From NCBI GenBank assembly GCA_016630955.3, contig CM049986.1, positions 2,356,001 to 2,420,000 of the forward strand: 64,000 bases of DNA, given 5' to 3'. The notes under the pieces are model-generated. The model did no database searches. It was not told the origin of the DNA and saw only the letters and a list, made by a program, of their open reading frames with translations. A program made the position numbers and the translations under genes. Below are positions 1 through 13,174 of the stretch, one piece after another. Source of the DNA: Didymella arachidicola (lineage: Eukaryota; Ascomycota; Dothideomycetes; Pleosporales; Didymellaceae). Position 1 is the first letter of the stretch, and each line of letters opens with the position of its first letter.

Positions 1-1943
1 CAAAGCAGTCCAAGAGGGATGAGGTAAATACTTTCAATCTGCGCAACGAGCAGCTGCTCACCGCTCAATGTATAGGCCATTCGCCGCAAGATCGAGACGG
101 ATCTGAACAAGAAGAAGAACCCCAGCGGCCGAGTGCGTCCAACACGCAAAGCGCCTCCGGGCACTGTCCTTGCCCTGAAGCCTAGCCCAGCCCTCCAGAT
201 CTCGGCTTCGACGACTGTTGCAGAAGCCGCGCAGCTGATGGCAGCGAAGAGGGAAGACTGTGTGCTTGTTACAGACGAAGACGACCATGTTGCCGGTATC
301 TTCACAGCTAAGGATCTGGCTTTCCGGGTCGTGGGCGGCGGCAAGAAGGCCCAGAATGTCACGATCGCTGAGATCATGACCAAAAACCCTCTTTGCGCAA
401 AGACAGATACTAGCGCAACAGATGCGCTCGATCTAATGGTTCGCAAGGGCTTCCGTCACTTGCCAGTTATGGACGAGGACCACAACATTGCTGGAATCCT
501 CGATATTACAAAGTGTTTCTACGATGCCATGGAGAAGCTCGAGCGTGCATACAGCTCTTCCCGCAAGCTCTATGATGCTCTGGAGGGTGTACAGGCCGAG
601 ATGGGCTCCAGTCAGCCCCAGCAGATTATCCAGTACGTTGAGGCAATTCGCCAGAAGATGTCTGGCCCAACACTTGAGTCAGTTCTGAGTGGACTACCGC
701 CCACAACTGTCTCTGTAAGGACATCGGTCAAGGAGGCCGCAGAGCTCATGAAGGAGAACCACACAACCGCCATCTTGGTCCAAGATCAGGGCTCAATCAC
801 TGGTATCTTCACCAGCAAAGATGTGGTCCTTCGTGTCATCGCAGCTGGCCTCGACCCGGTGACTTGCAGTGTCGTTAGGGTGATGACACCCCACCCCGAC
901 TTTGCGCCTATGGATATGAGCATCCAGGCTGCTCTCCGTAAGATGCATGATGGGCACTACCTCAACTTGCCCGTCATGAGCGATGCAGGCGAGATCGTTG
1001 GCATGGTCGACGTGCTGAAGCTCACTTATGCCACACTCGATCAGGTAAGAACCATAGGATCTGGAGCTGAGACACATACTAATCTGCCTAGATCAATAAT
1101 ATCAACACAGGAGACAGCGAAGGCCCAGCTTGGAACAAGTTCTGGCTGTCTCTCGATAACGACTCAGAATCGATGATGTCCGGCGATGGTTCGAGCCGCA
1201 TGCCCGGCACACCCCTAGACTCACGATCGATGATGTCCCACAACGACCGCCCACACCTGATGGACCGCGGCGACAGCGTCCTGCCCAACGAGTCTGCCTC
1301 GCACCACGGCGAGTCTCCAGCTCCGTCGGCAGTCGCTAGTGCACACCCTACCGCGATAGAAGACATACCATTCCCGTTCAAGTTCAAGGCTCCTAGCGGA
1401 CGTGTGCACCGCTTGCAGGTTACAGCCTCCGCCGGCATCGAATCATTCGTAGCACATGTCGCCGGCAAGCTGGGATCAGAGGTCGACTCGATCGGCGGCA
1501 CGCCAACCTTCGAAGACGGCGTCATCTCAAAGGCCGGCTTTGCACTGAGCTACCTGGACAATGAGGGCGATACAGTCAGCATCACCACGTACGACGACCT
1601 GGTCGAGGCTATCAGCCTGTCCCGCCTCGCGCACCGCGAGAAAGTCGACCTCTTTGTCCACGATCCGGAGAAGCCCCCTATGCCTGCTGAAGTCAACCCC
1701 CAACCCGCTCTCGCTAAGCCCGCGTCGCCTCCTGAGAGTGTGCTCAGGGAGCGCAAGCAATTCTTTGATGACGAGGAGGAGGATGTGCCCAGAAGCAAGA
1801 GGGGTCAGGCTGCGCCGCAGCATGCGCCAGAGGTCATCCCAGGCGTGTCCAATGACTTGCTCCTGCCTGGTGCAATTGGAGTTCTCGCAGTTGTGATCGT
1901 AGTTGTTTTCACCATTGGGCGCGCATCTGGCTCCAGTCGGTAA
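1..1943 (+). CDS. CBS-pair and PB1 domain protein (Mug70-like), 5' partial
   Basis: Exons end at 23, then run 76-1044 and 1092-1943; introns are 52 and 47 nt and the start lies left of the window. Four CBS motifs form two Bateman pairs (about 180-540 and 690-1040), each ending in a GIFTxKD or GI/MxDxxK-type strand. A PB1-like domain follows at about 1370-1640, with the GRVHRLQV start and a later acidic DNEGDTVSITTYDD stretch. The C-terminus has one hydrophobic segment (GAIGVLAVVIVVVFTIG), suggesting a tail anchor. This order matches the fungal family named after S. pombe mug70. CBS pairs usually bind adenine nucleotides and PB1 binds other PB1 partners; the exact role is not known. The exon 1 residues before the first intron (SKRDE) continue into AIRRKIE, which supports the join. 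Confidence 0.9.
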
Positions 1944-2328
1944 ACGCAGTGCAGGATGGACGGTAATAGTGGGTTTTGTAGATACCCCGGATCAGATTGT
2001 AGTGTACCATTGGCCGGTCCTTGTTGAAGTTTGATATCCATAGATTGCTGGATCGTTTAGTCGAATGTCACAGTTTTTTAAAATATGCCTATTCTTTTGC
2101 TATGTGACATGTGTGATGCTATTTCGCACATAACTACCTATTTCTGGCCGAGCATCGTTCTTCTCAGCAACGCCCAGTTCAATGCAAGCAACGTCGTCAA
2201 AGCATCCATTCCTCCCCATCTTCCATTACCGTCCACCGTCAACCATCCACCGAGCTTGCTCTTGATCCACGTAAGACACTGCACAAGTCAATGGCCACCC
2301 TGCCATCAATGCACAAGAGAACATACCT
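1944..2328. other. convergent 3' intergenic spacer
   Basis: The spacer lies between two convergent genes and must hold both 3' UTRs. It is AT-richer than the flanking exons (for example around 2070-2110). No ORF with coding character was seen. Confidence 0.6.
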
Positions 2329-4992
2329 CTACAACTCACTATCCGAACTCAACTCCATTTCGGCGCTCATATTCCCCTCGTCCTCATCCTCCATAGTCTG
2401 GCTCTCGGCCGAGGTTTCGGGCTTAGCTTCTGCTGGCGCGGACGCAGTCTCTGGCGTCTTCCCCATCTCGCCCTGCGGCGTCTCGTTTGATGTCGCAACG
2501 ATCAGTTCTTCGTCAAGCTTGCTCTCCACAGGCATGGATGCCGGCAACATTGATGGCGCAGGCGGCGCCCGATGAGCGGACCCTAGAGCGGGCGTCGTGT
2601 CGGAGCTTGCGCTACTCGACTCGGGCTGGTCGCGTGGATACAGAGACTCGATGAGTGCAGCGCCGCGGTTGATATTTGGCACGGGGTAGTCATCCAGTGC
2701 GGCAGACGAGCTGGCCTGTAGCTGTGTAGTCTTTGGCTCTGCGGTGTCAGTTGCAGTGGAGCCACGACGCTGGTTCTTGTCGTTCTCTGCATCTTTAGCG
2801 GATTTGGTTGTTGATTTTGCGGGTGTTGTGGCGGCTGAGGATTTTCGTGGACGGCCGCGCTTTTTGGGCGTTGTAGCTTCGGCCGTACTCTTTGCTGTCG
2901 AGGGACGAGATGTGGATTTAGTCTTCGGTAGCGTGGTGAGGTCAACAAGCTCCTCTGGTGATGCTGTCTCCTGTGCCAGCGGTGATGGTTGCTTAGAAGC
3001 GGCTGGAGCTTCGTCGTCGGAGTCATCGCGGACGATCTCAGAAGAGAGCGCACTCTTGCGTGGACGGCCACGACCGCGCCTGGTTGGCTGTGACGGCGTG
3101 GCTTCAAGAGTCTCGTCATCAGAGTCGTCCCGGGCAACATCCTCCGAAAGCCTCTTCTTGGGACGACCCGTCTTCTTCTGTTTTGGCGTCTCTTTGGTTG
3201 TCTCTCGTGGCGCATGCTGGGTTGTGTCTGTGGCTGAGCCATTGGTTTGTTGTTCTTGTTTCTTTTCGCCATTGTTACCAACATAGTCCGGGTGATTTGG
3301 GTCCCATAGATGAGTCGCGTCTCGGAGGAGGACATCCCAAAGTGCCCAAGTGATATCTTCGGGAGCCTTTAGCTTTTTCTCTGCTTTTTCCCAAGCTCGA
3401 TCTACTTTGGCCTTTTTTCGATCAGCCTTTGCTCTCGCAGCCTTTGCAGCTTTCTTCTCTTTCGGCGTGACAAATTCTTCATCCTCATCAGAGTCGTCCT
3501 TCTTCCAAGCGCGACCTTTACCCTTGAAGTGCTTCGGCTTGCTCGTCGGTGGCACTTCTAGAGAATCCTCACGAGACACTGCTTCAAGCTCGCTGTCAAC
3601 TTCCTCTTCAGTCTCGACCTCGTCGAATACCTGTGCATCGTGGTAGTACGGCCGCTGTTGTGCCGGCTTCCTATTGCGCAAACCCCGCCTTGTGTTAGCA
3701 CCTGATGGATCAGGCGTGCCTTCATCCTCAGAATCTACAGCTGCATGGGCGTGCATGAACGTCTCGTCGTCCTTGCTGATGGAGGGTTTAGACTTGGTAG
3801 TCGAGATTGTCGCGGGTCGTGAGACTTCGGCGATAGAAGCTTCTCCGTTATCGGTATCCTCGTCGAGCACCATCTCTTCGGACTTATCTTCTAAGTTTAC
3901 TGCATCCCAAAGACGGAAGGGCAATCTTACGAGGAATGACTTTCTTGACTTCTTCACTGAGGCTTGCTTTGCTGTAGCCTTCTTGGGCGACTCGGCTTGT
4001 CTCACCGCAGCGGCTATACGAGGAGCTGCAACACGTCAGCAAAAGCATCGCCATCATCAAAGTCGCAGCACATCTGGTATAATGATGATTAAGAGCAGAA
4101 ACAGATTATCGTTTTGACCGGCTTTATGCTGGGCACCTCTCGCAAAGTGGGGCAGGAGCAACCAAGAACCCAAAAGAAGCACAACTTACCGGGGCGAACA
4201 GGGAGGGGCGATGCGAGCTGGGCATCGACCTCCATGGGATCATCAATCTCGTCTTCGAGCGAGATGGTTTCATCAGACTGGACTGATGAGCATTGTCGTG
4301 AACTGTTTCAAGCACACCACTTACAATGGGCTTCTTCCTCGGCTTCCGTGTGGTTGATTTGCGTCTACCGTTGACAGCGATAGCAGGCACTGCAGAAGTC
4401 TCTTCCTCAGCGATCGGAGCTGCTGCTTCGACCTTGTCTGCTAGCTCGCCATCTGAAGCCACGAGCTCTTCGGACTGCAAAGGTCAGTGTGACAAAGTCA
4501 CGCTTACAAAATCGCCCACATACCATGTACTTCTTTCGTGGTTTCCTTTTCCTTTTTCCAGATGCATTGATTCCATCTGGGATTGCTGCAGAGGCCGGTG
4601 TTGCTAAATCTGCGGTCCGCAGCGCTCCGTTTCCATTGGTTGCTGTCTTTCTCGGATTCTCATCCGGCACACGCGAAATACGAAGCCGTTTTGTGTTTCC
4701 ATCGTCCTGCATTCGTTAATGGAATGGTCATACTTGCAAACTGTTGGTGTTGACGTACTGAATCGCTGTCCTCATTCCAGATCATTGAAGTTACATAGAA
4801 CAGATATGGGCCGAAGACCTGATCTGTCTGACGCCAGGTGTCGTACGAGTGTTTGGTTGTGGGATGGGCATTTTTGAAGTCTTTGAAAGCATCTTTACCG
4901 TTCCGGCTCACCCATGTATCGAAGGAGTCGTGAGATGGTTTGTTTCCATGCCAGGGATCGGACGGGCGCCTTGTGCTGCCGTTGAGAGCCAT
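2329..4992 (-). CDS. AT-hook nuclear protein of unknown function
   Basis: Five exons on the minus strand: 4992-4759, 4706-4524, 4474-4325, 4277-4190 and 4025-2329, giving about 783 aa. Introns are 52, 49, 47 and 164 nt. The N-terminus (about residues 15-78) is a compact aromatic-rich segment that looks like a folded domain. Basic KRKRKPRKK and TRKPRKK patches follow, then a long acidic/Ser-rich region with at least three AT-hook cores (GRPKK, RGRGRPRK, KKRGRPRK) and an acidic tail ending SSDSEL. AT-hooks bind the minor groove of AT-rich DNA, so a chromatin role is inferred. A second tryptophan-rich block (ALWDVLLRDATHLWDP, about 3330-3290) may be another conserved module. I do not recognise the family. 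The GTG codon at 4005 is internal, not the start. Confidence 0.75.
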
Positions 4993-6505
4993 GGTGCAGA
5001 ATTATGCCTCAAACGGCGATAGGCTAACAACGAACTCAACAGAAGCAATTGAAGGAAGAGATGTGACTGTGATCAACTGAAAGGACAAAGTGTAGCGTGA
5101 GGAAAGGTAGTGTTCGATGGAAAACTCAGTCGCAGCGACGCGGCGTGATGCGCGTGATGCTGATGTGTTTGCTGTAATGGTGGTGGAGTGAAGTGTCGAG
5201 TTGTCAAATCCGAAGGTACCAAGTCCCTTTCAGAGCAGATCCATGCCTCGTGGCACGTTAGCTTTGGCGCAAGCAATGGAAACTTGCAATAGCAGCAGCA
5301 ATGACCACTTACTGATACGCTAGGACAATTATTAGTTGTGATTTGACGCGATTTATTGTTGTACGTCACATTTGTGGAAGTGGAATGGGAGGTTCGCGAC
5401 AGGGAAGGGAAAAGACAATGACGCTAAAACGTCCCAATTTCAGCTCGGCACCCTATCGATTCCTATGTACTCGTTCGACCACAGTTTCATGTATCGCAAA
5501 TGTGTCTCGAGACAAATATTCTTGCATCTCTGCAACCTCATTTGATGACAACGAGGATGTTTTCTCCGCAACTTTGAGAAGTCGGCATCCGCGTCGGCGA
5601 TAATCTCAATCACGTTGGCTTCGTCATCGACATGAGATTCGGTGCAGTTGCCAGACCAAAACTTCGAAAACTTATTTTCGGTCGGGCACATCACCAGTTA
5701 CTTGAAGTATGGATTTGTGGTACATGGCGGTGACAGGCGTTTTATGTGTTCTCATTACATCTCACCGAACTTTTATCAGAATAAGCATTGGGCAATGTGA
5801 GTTTGTCGGATAGACGTGTGCAGTGCCAATTCTGTCCTCAACTATGGGTCAAGATCTTTCGGCAGTAGTACAAGAGCTTTCGTGTGAAGTTTGTGTGGAT
5901 TTAGGGTCCGAGTGATCATCATGCGCGAATGCCCGTCAATCGTGGCAGAAGTCGTCAGTTGTCAACTTGGAGAAGGATCTGTTGATTGATCGATGAACAG
6001 CTTTGATAGAGTTGTTGCATTCTTGGAGCTCTGCAGTGGACACTATCATTACCCCACTGCCATATCGTTTCAGCGGGATAAGTACATACAAAGGCCTTCC
6101 ACCTGTCCCTCTAAATCCAAACTACCGCATGTCATGCGCAAAATCAAGTATTTGAGACCGAAGGGTATACAAATAGCGATCCCACCGCCAAAACTTAAAG
6201 CACGTTCCCGAACTGGCAAACGACCGCGCAATACAAAACGCCGAAATCCCATCGTTGATACAGTAGCCCAGCGTTAACATGAACGCCGTTGGTAGCGCTT
6301 TCTGCGCGTAGAAGAGGTAATAGTAATAGGTGTTTGGCGCATTAAAGTGTTATAGTCAATTAATGTCCGCGCTGGGCTTCCCAAAGCCGTTTGCTGGAAG
6401 TAATAATAAGGCTGTAGCGACTGTTCACGATCTCTCTCCAGAGGGATACCACCGTTGTAGACGAGCACGGCTCGAACCACCATCAATAATCAGCGTATCA
6501 ATATT
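4993..6505. other. intergenic region, no gene recognised
   Basis: This holds the promoter side of the AT-hook gene and the 3' side of spt7. Short ORFs such as 5993-6277 (+) and 5440-5694 (-) lack domains, splice context or codon bias. I see no RNA gene or repeat. Confidence 0.5.
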
Positions 6506-9500
6506 CTAGAAGGACTCGGGTGGACTGGGCATGCCACTGCCATCGTCTTTCTCTGGTTCTTGGACGCTATGTGTGTCCTGGCGAGGCTCCAGCTTGAGTT
6601 TGCCAATTGGTTTCCCAATACCTTTGAGGATACCGGTGGGTGCAGGCGCTTCGCCATTCTCCTCTCTCTCCTCGTCAAGCTTGCGCTTTTTCCGTGCCAT
6701 CTGCTGCTGTTCACGCAATGGGCGTTTACGAGGGCTCGAGATCTTGCCGGTTGGTGGCAATCGAGGTTTGGGAAAGCGCTGCTTGGGTGGAAGATCATCG
6801 TCTTCGATAAGACTGTCGTCGCTGTTGTTATGCAGCTTATTGAGAAGCCAATCCCTGACAAGGCCGATCTGACCCTCAGCGACCTGACTAGTGACTGGCT
6901 CGAACTTCGGTGGCTCTTCCATAATATTGCCCGTGGTAGTGACATTACTGTATTCATTAGGAAAGTAAGATTGGAATTCACGCAGAGGTCATACCTGTTA
7001 TCTTGTCTGGCGTAAGCGTTGTGCACCCTGTTCTGCAGCAAGTGCAGTGGTACACTGAACGTAAGGCCAAACTCGCGGTCAAGTCCAAGTTCCTTGAAAC
7101 CGAAGAAGTCTTCACCAATGTCTTCGGCAAAGTCACCGCCAACGAACTGCTCGCTGCCATCGTTGAAGGCACCAGCTCCATCTGCACCCACATTATCAAG
7201 GGCAGGCCGAAGAAGCTCAGCATAGTAAGCGCGCATTCGGTCATGCATGCTGACCAGCTTAGTGCCGAGTCTCTCAACATCATCCTTGACGTATGTTTCC
7301 AAAGACTCAAGGTCGACACCATTGACATGCAGTGAGTGAAGAACGGCCTCTTCTTGACTGAAACGCGGCACCCACTCCGTCATCTTGCCATCTTTCAGAA
7401 CAATTGGTGTGTCCGCTTTCATCTTCGGAGTCTCATGATAGATGCTGAAGGACTGCACCAGATTCTGGAAGAATCGAGCTGCTATGTCAGTGACAGCATC
7501 GAGAGCAGAAGGCTGAAACTCTTCGAAACCAGCATGGTAGAAGATCTTGCCAACACTGCGCTGCAGAGCTGCACGGCAAACATAAGGTGCCATGGGCGGA
7601 CCCTCTTCTGACACTACCATTGGCTCGATGTCTGCTTCGTGAAAGGGCTGCGGCTCGTACTTCTGGAACTGATTCTGGTACAGTTGCGACTGAAGCTGCA
7701 TTTGCTTGACGATGCCAATTTTAGCGCAGATCTTCCGGGTTTCTTGCAGCGAGTTCATGTTCTTATCCATTCTTTCGGTCAGAGCACTGTCTGGAGCCGT
7801 GAACTGATTCCTGGGGAAGATGCGCATGTACTCCTCGCGTTGCTGAACAACGTGTCCTTCAGTGTCCTCGACCCATTGCAAAGTCTCGTTGAGGTCTGGA
7901 ATCACACAAAGCGGGTCGTAGTAGTCTGGGATCTGGCGCTCCTCTTCGTCCTGGATGCCTTCGGCCAGAGACTCACCTGCTACTGTTCGAACACCATCTT
8001 TGCCATCAGGAGCAGATATGACGCTTTTTGCAACATCTACCTCCGCTTCCTTACGATGACGCAGCCACCTTCGCATGCCAGCCTTTGAACGCAGAAGCGC
8101 AGGCTCCTCGGGCTGAAGTATGTCATCACGGAAGAGTCGGTGTCGTTCGGCGGCGATTGTAGCTCGATCCTTCTTGGTCACTTGCTTCCAGGTCTTGTAT
8201 TCGAGATCGTCAAGGTCGGCGTCTTCTTCCAAGGCGAAGCCATTGACGGAGGCGCCAGCACCATCGACTTCTGAAAAGTCAGCTTGACTGCCCGGAGCGG
8301 CACTTCGCGATACACCGTTGACTCCAAATGGTGTCATAGAGCCAGGAGGTGGGGGGGTGGAGAATCCATTGACGCTGCCTTCCATTTCGGAATCAGCACG
8401 CTGGAATTCATTCTTCAGATTTGACACGGCGCTGTTCAGTGCTGGTACTCCAGGCTTAGCCTCCGGTCCCGGAGTCCCCTCTGAGCCAGCAGGGACAGCC
8501 TTCCTGGCATTGCTACCCCCTTTCCCACCTTTGCTGGGCGCTTTGCGACCTCGAGACGCCATGATGGGCTCCTCGTCTTCGCTGTCGTCAGCGCCATCTG
8601 CGTCAATGTCGCCGTTGCGCATTCTCCGCTCTTCAGCTTCCACCTCAGCACGGTCGCGGATGGTAATATCCGGTATGAGCGGCACGAGCTTCTCCGTCTC
8701 CTTCTTCATGTGCAGCGCCTTCTTCCTCAGGAAGTGGTTGGGGTCCGCATTGTACTTCAGGCAGTTCGACCAGATCAACATCAGATCATCAACAAAGTCC
8801 TTCTTCGACTTGTACTGCAGCTGCTTGAGCTTCTTCATCATCGTACCAATGTCCATGGGATGTTTGATCACGTTGTAGTAGTCCGGCGCTTCTCTCTTGT
8901 TGACACGTTGGAGGAAAGGGTGTGCATGCTCGCCAGCCTTGAGCTCCATGAGCACCTTCTCGACGCTCTCGTACAGCTCTTCCTGGCCAACACGGTCCTC
9001 GTTGGCCCATTTGCTTCTGTTTTTGCGGACCTCGCTAATTAGACTGCGGAGTTGGGCGTCGGTGGCATGTACTCGGTCACGTTGGGCATCGATGCGGGAG
9101 ATGAGGTGTTTGAGGGTGAGGCTTGATGCGCCGAGGTTCGTGGTGCTGAGGGTACCATGCTGGGGAGCGGCGACGGCAGCACCGTTGGTGGGAGCGCTGG
9201 GTGGGGCGCCTGATGTCTCCTGTTCTACTTGTCTGTCAAGCTCGTCGAGCTTCTGCTGCTCGAGCATGGCATCGCGGTCGCTCTCGAGGGTATAGAAGAG
9301 CGTGTGGAAGCTGTGCTTGGCTGCATCTTCGGCAGCTTGCTTGTCCTGCTGCAATTGCTTGCGCACATCGTCTGAGGACTTGGCCTGCTCTGACGACGGC
9401 GTGCCTATCCGGTCGTGACTGGACTTGTGTGGCAGAGGCGGTATGCGGGCGGTTGGCGTGGTAGGGGTGGCAGCGACACGGTTGAGGGCACTCTTGGCAA

Positions 9501-9951
9501 ACAGCGGCGAAGTGCGTGTGTCGTCTTCGTCTTCGTCGTCCTCATCGTCGCCGTAGTCGTCTTCGTCGATGACGCGGGCAGACTTCTTGGGTGTCACAGC
9601 CCGGCGCGCGTCATGCGCCTGCGGAGCATCATCGGACGAGGCGTGGTGGGCGGCATCGACAGCATCATCAAGCAGGCCAGCGGCATTGGTCCCGCCCAGC
9701 ACCGCGTTGAGGCGCGCCTCGGTGCGCAGGAAGTGCTCTCGCCAGCGCGCGGCCCTGGGGTCCTCCTCGGCGGTCGAGTCGGCAGCCCCCTCCCCCAGAG
9801 CGTGTGCGGCAGTGCCGTTTGCCATTGCGTCGTCAGTCAGCGTTGCGTTCGGGGTGCGCAGGCGGGTCGCATTGGGCGCTGGGGCGGGCGCGCGGGCATG
9901 GCTGGGACGGTCTTTGCTTGATGGCCGCTGCGCGGATGCCGCGAGGGACAT
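6506..9951 (-). CDS. spt7: SAGA complex subunit Spt7, bromodomain protein
   Basis: Two exons, 9951-6995 and 6947-6506, separated by a 47-nt intron, give about 1132 aa. The N-terminal third is disordered with acidic runs. A bromodomain lies at about residues 330-435, with the PDYYNVIKHPMDIGTM and WSNCLKYNADPNH signatures, including the acetyl-lysine-binding Asn. A histone-fold (Bromo_TP) segment follows at about 780-860 (RAALQRSVGKIFYHAGFEEF). The tail holds a nuclear-localisation-like RKKRK patch. Spt7 is the scaffold that holds the SAGA coactivator together and pairs its histone fold with a TAF-type partner. Without the intron the reading frame would run on to 6490 with unrelated residues; the spliced tail is collinear and ends PSPPESF. 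Confidence 0.93.
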
Positions 9952-10934
9952 GTCGTCGCTCGCCGTGTGGGGAGCCTTGGCGCTACTGGAGCGGCCTCAC
10001 AGGGAAGGCCGGCTGCGATGGCGACGTCCTGCCTCGAGCGGGTGTCGCACTGCGATAAAATCTAGCATGGAAGCAGCCAGGCAGGCGAGAAGACGATTCC
10101 TGATGGCTCTGTGATGGAATAGGCTGGTTTGCGCGCGCGTCTTGATGAGCGAGTGCACACGGCCGCGAAGGACTGTGGTCGAAAGTAGGTTGGTCGTCGC
10201 TGCCACCAGTGCTGCTTTCCCGGTCTAGCGTGTCGGCTGCACGCTGGGATCGGCCACCTCCAGCAGTTCCCCAGTATCAACTGCCCCCACTTCAAGCCCT
10301 GCAGCGTCGGTGTATTGATCGGCGAGGGCGACGACGGCGGAACAAGTTTGCGCGTGGTGTCTGTAGAGCCTCTCTGCGCCTGCAAATTGCCGTGACAGTG
10401 CGTTGCCAGGACTGTAGGCCTGACGCAGTAGCTGGACCAGATCAAGTCACGTTTCTCTCTGTGCGCAAGGCCATTTCAGCACAGCGAATTTTGTGCTCCA
10501 AAGCCTCGAGCTCTTTGCGCTTTTGGAAACCATTGGGAACCGCTTCTTGCAACGGCGATCAGCACTACTTTCGACCTCCACTGCGTAGACCCTGAGTGTG
10601 ACAGCTTGACAAGCGAAGGCTTGACGTCGTTCTTTGACCGTTCTAGTATGAGCCAAAGTACACACATCACAAGAGAGCAGGGCATTTGATCATGAATTGC
10701 ATGCAGGCAACACTTATGCTCCTACTAGGGCGCAGCTTAAAGGCAATTGGTGAGACGCACCACCTGGCCTGCTGTAACCGGTTAGCTAGCGCCAACAGCA
10801 GCTCCAGCGGACCAGCATCACTGCCTACAAGCTCTCGAGGCGTCGCGGACCCCCAGCCACCTCTTTCTTACAAACATACAGTCCGAACTCTGCTATGATT
10901 CCTGCCCGGTTATAGCACCCTGCAGACAGTCACA
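9952..10934. other. divergent promoter region spt7 / VanZ-like gene
   Basis: This is about 980 bp between two divergently transcribed genes. It is GC-rich next to spt7. No conserved ORF or RNA gene was recognised, and core promoter elements could not be assigned. Confidence 0.5.
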
Positions 10935-11936
10935 ATGCGCATACGAAAGCCCTTTGCCGGTACGTAGATTCGCCATGACCACGTCATACGCACATGCAAG
11001 GTCGTTAAAGGTAGCCTTGAGGCATCCACAAAGCTGCAGTGCTGCACAAGAACCCCATACACAAACGACAAAGATGTCAACATGCGCCACGTCTATAGCT
11101 AGCTGACAGAGTCCAGGCGCCTTTGTCGCCCTGATATTCATTTCGGCTGCCGCCGGCTTCTCGCCTAGCAACTACTCGATCCCATCATATAAGCAGTCTG
11201 ACAAGGCTTTGCATTTCGTCGCCTTCTTCCTACTCACGCTCGCGTTCTACTGGATCCTCGAGACGAGCAGGCGCAAGGTGCTGCAGTACACATTCATTGT
11301 ATGCACCATTGGGCTTAGCGTCGCGAGTGAGATTGTGCAAGGGCTGCTGCCGGTATGTACAGACACCAGGAAGCAGGAGAGTCGAGTGGCAAGATGGACT
11401 CTGGCTGCGACTTTGGTCATCTGGGAAGCATTGCATGCATTCAGTGTGTACTGCCGTGCGCCCTGCTCGCAGATCGGACCTCTGGCCCCTACAATGTGAC
11501 TGCAGTCTCACCACGGACTGCGTTTATGAGAAAGAACAAGAACACTCACGCTTCAATATCAACGGCACTGACCGTTGTACAGATCCAGCGCGAATTCGAC
11601 CCCTACGACATCGCCGCCAATGCCTCTGGCTCGCTGATCGCCCTCGCGCTATGCAATTGGTACCATAAGCGCATGATCGAGCGTAAACGCGCCGCACGCG
11701 GATACAATGCTGTTGCTGGCGACGACGGGCTTGATGTAGAGCTCGGTGAAGGAGTGGGTGGGCAGGAGACTGGCGTAGTCAGATCGACCGTGGACGATGA
11801 ATTGGACCGCTGGGATGAGAATGAAGAGGATTGGGAGACTACAGATCCCGATTCTGTGATTGGGAGTGGTGTGAATGCGGCTACTGTTGTTGCTGTTCCG
11901 GAAGACTTGGATGACGGCAAGAAGCGTAGCGATTAG
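10935..11936 (+). CDS. VanZ-like family membrane protein
   Basis: Three exons, 10935-10959, 11117-11352 and 11583-11936, give about 204 aa. Introns are 157 and 230 nt, and all phases are consistent. The first exon is only 25 nt (MRIRKPFA plus one base). Hydrophobic segments follow: FVALIFISAAAGF, HFVAFFLLTLAFYW, YTFIVCTIGLSVASEIVQG and DIAANASGSLIALALCNW. The DKALHF, SEIVQG and DPYDIAANASG signatures match the VanZ-like domain found in many fungal and bacterial membrane proteins. The C-terminal ~80 residues are acidic and hydrophilic. VanZ itself contributes to teicoplanin resistance in bacteria; the fungal role is unknown. Confidence 0.85.
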
Positions 11937-12521
11937 GGATGGAGTGTATGTTAGATATGGTTGTATGAACGATGACGACTAGCATGTTTACGAAGAACTT
12001 CATGGCTTCTGGACTCTCAAGAAGCCGCTTGTTGGTCAAGGTAGTGAGTGCAAAATGCTGAGGAGTTGCATCGTTCTGCTTAGTCATGGATTTGCCGTGG
12101 GATACATTTGATGCTTCGTGGGCTTCGGCTTGATTCACTGGATTATGTTCTCATCTTATCTGTGGCATTGTATACGTATCTTTGGCACAGGGTAACTACG
12201 GCCACTTTACTCCAACTAGTACCCTACGTCTGGAAGACGCGCCCGCCATAGTAATGCCAAAGAACTAAAAGTGTAGGAAGCATGTTTATACATCATATAT
12301 TAAGTGGAAAGATTTGACACAATCGACTTGGTTATTGTTCTAGTTCGTGGCCAGCTCTGATGCGTTTCGCATTGCTTTTGAGCTAAGTTGTAACTGTAAT
12401 TCGTCACTCGTAGCCTGCCTCATCTCGAACGATGTTACTCGTCTTGTAGAGTCCGAAACTTTGGAAACCCCGTAGATTCAAGCACCGAGATCATTCACAC
12501 CCAGACATCAAAGTCAAACGC
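11937..12521. other. convergent 3' intergenic spacer
   Basis: The spacer lies between the VanZ-like gene (+) and the S26 gene (-) and contains both 3' UTRs. An AT-rich stretch lies at about 12260-12310. Nothing else was recognised. Confidence 0.5.
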
Positions 12522-13163
12522 TTAGTTGGTCTTGGCAGCGACCTGAGGAGTGATCTTCTTGCCGTCCTTGTTGAACCTGACACGTGGGGGGGGAGCACGG
12601 TTGCGGCGGCCTGGCAGTTATGGTCAATTATGACCAATGTATTGGCACTCGTTACTTACCCTCGCGGGAGCGGACACGGACGATCTTGCCGTGGATAGCG
12701 CAGGAGACGCAGTACTGGAGCTTCAGGTACATCTTAGGAACGGTGTACTCGGGGAAGACGGAAGCATCAGAGATGTCACCTGCCCAAAGTCAGTTCCAAG
12801 GTTCTTCTGAGACTCAACTCGCGCGTGGCGAGCTCAACAATCGTTGAACAGCGGTTGTACGCAATCTTTGCAGATACACGCTTTGTGTAGATTCATGCGG
12901 TGTAGAAAATATCGAGGTGGAACGTACGGATGGCGGCCGACTCGACCATGTTGCGGATGGTGAATCTCTTGATCGCCTTGTCCTTGGGGGTGCATCGCGA
13001 GCAGTTGGAGCAGCGGATGGGCTTGACGTGGCCGCGGCCCTTCTTGTTACGACCGCTAGAAGGCTGTTAGCTTTGCCACTTCTACAAGCTGCGACAGCCT
13101 CGAGATATCGCGGGGTGCGACGGATGCGGTGGGTGCGTACTTAGATGCGCGCTTCTTGACCAT
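12522..13163 (-). CDS. rps26: 40S ribosomal protein S26
   Basis: Four coding exons, 13163-13141, 13055-12928, 12779-12660 and 12610-12522, encode about 119 aa starting MVKKRASNGRNKKGRG. The S26e signature is complete: VKPIRCSNCSRC with its zinc-binding CxxC, a second Cys pair in LQYCVSCAIHGK, and the RAPPPRVRF tail. Length matches eukaryotic S26. It sits at the mRNA exit site of the small subunit. The first coding exon is just 23 nt. Three coding introns (85, 148 and 49 nt) plus a likely 5'-UTR intron make this the most densely split gene for its size here, as is common for fungal ribosomal protein genes. Confidence 0.96.
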
Positions 13164-13174
13164 GTTGGGCTTTT

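Noticed and set aside
6531..10114. many plus-strand ORFs across spt7
   Set aside because: They are antisense shadows of a GC-rich exon, with low-complexity Ser/Arg composition and no domains.
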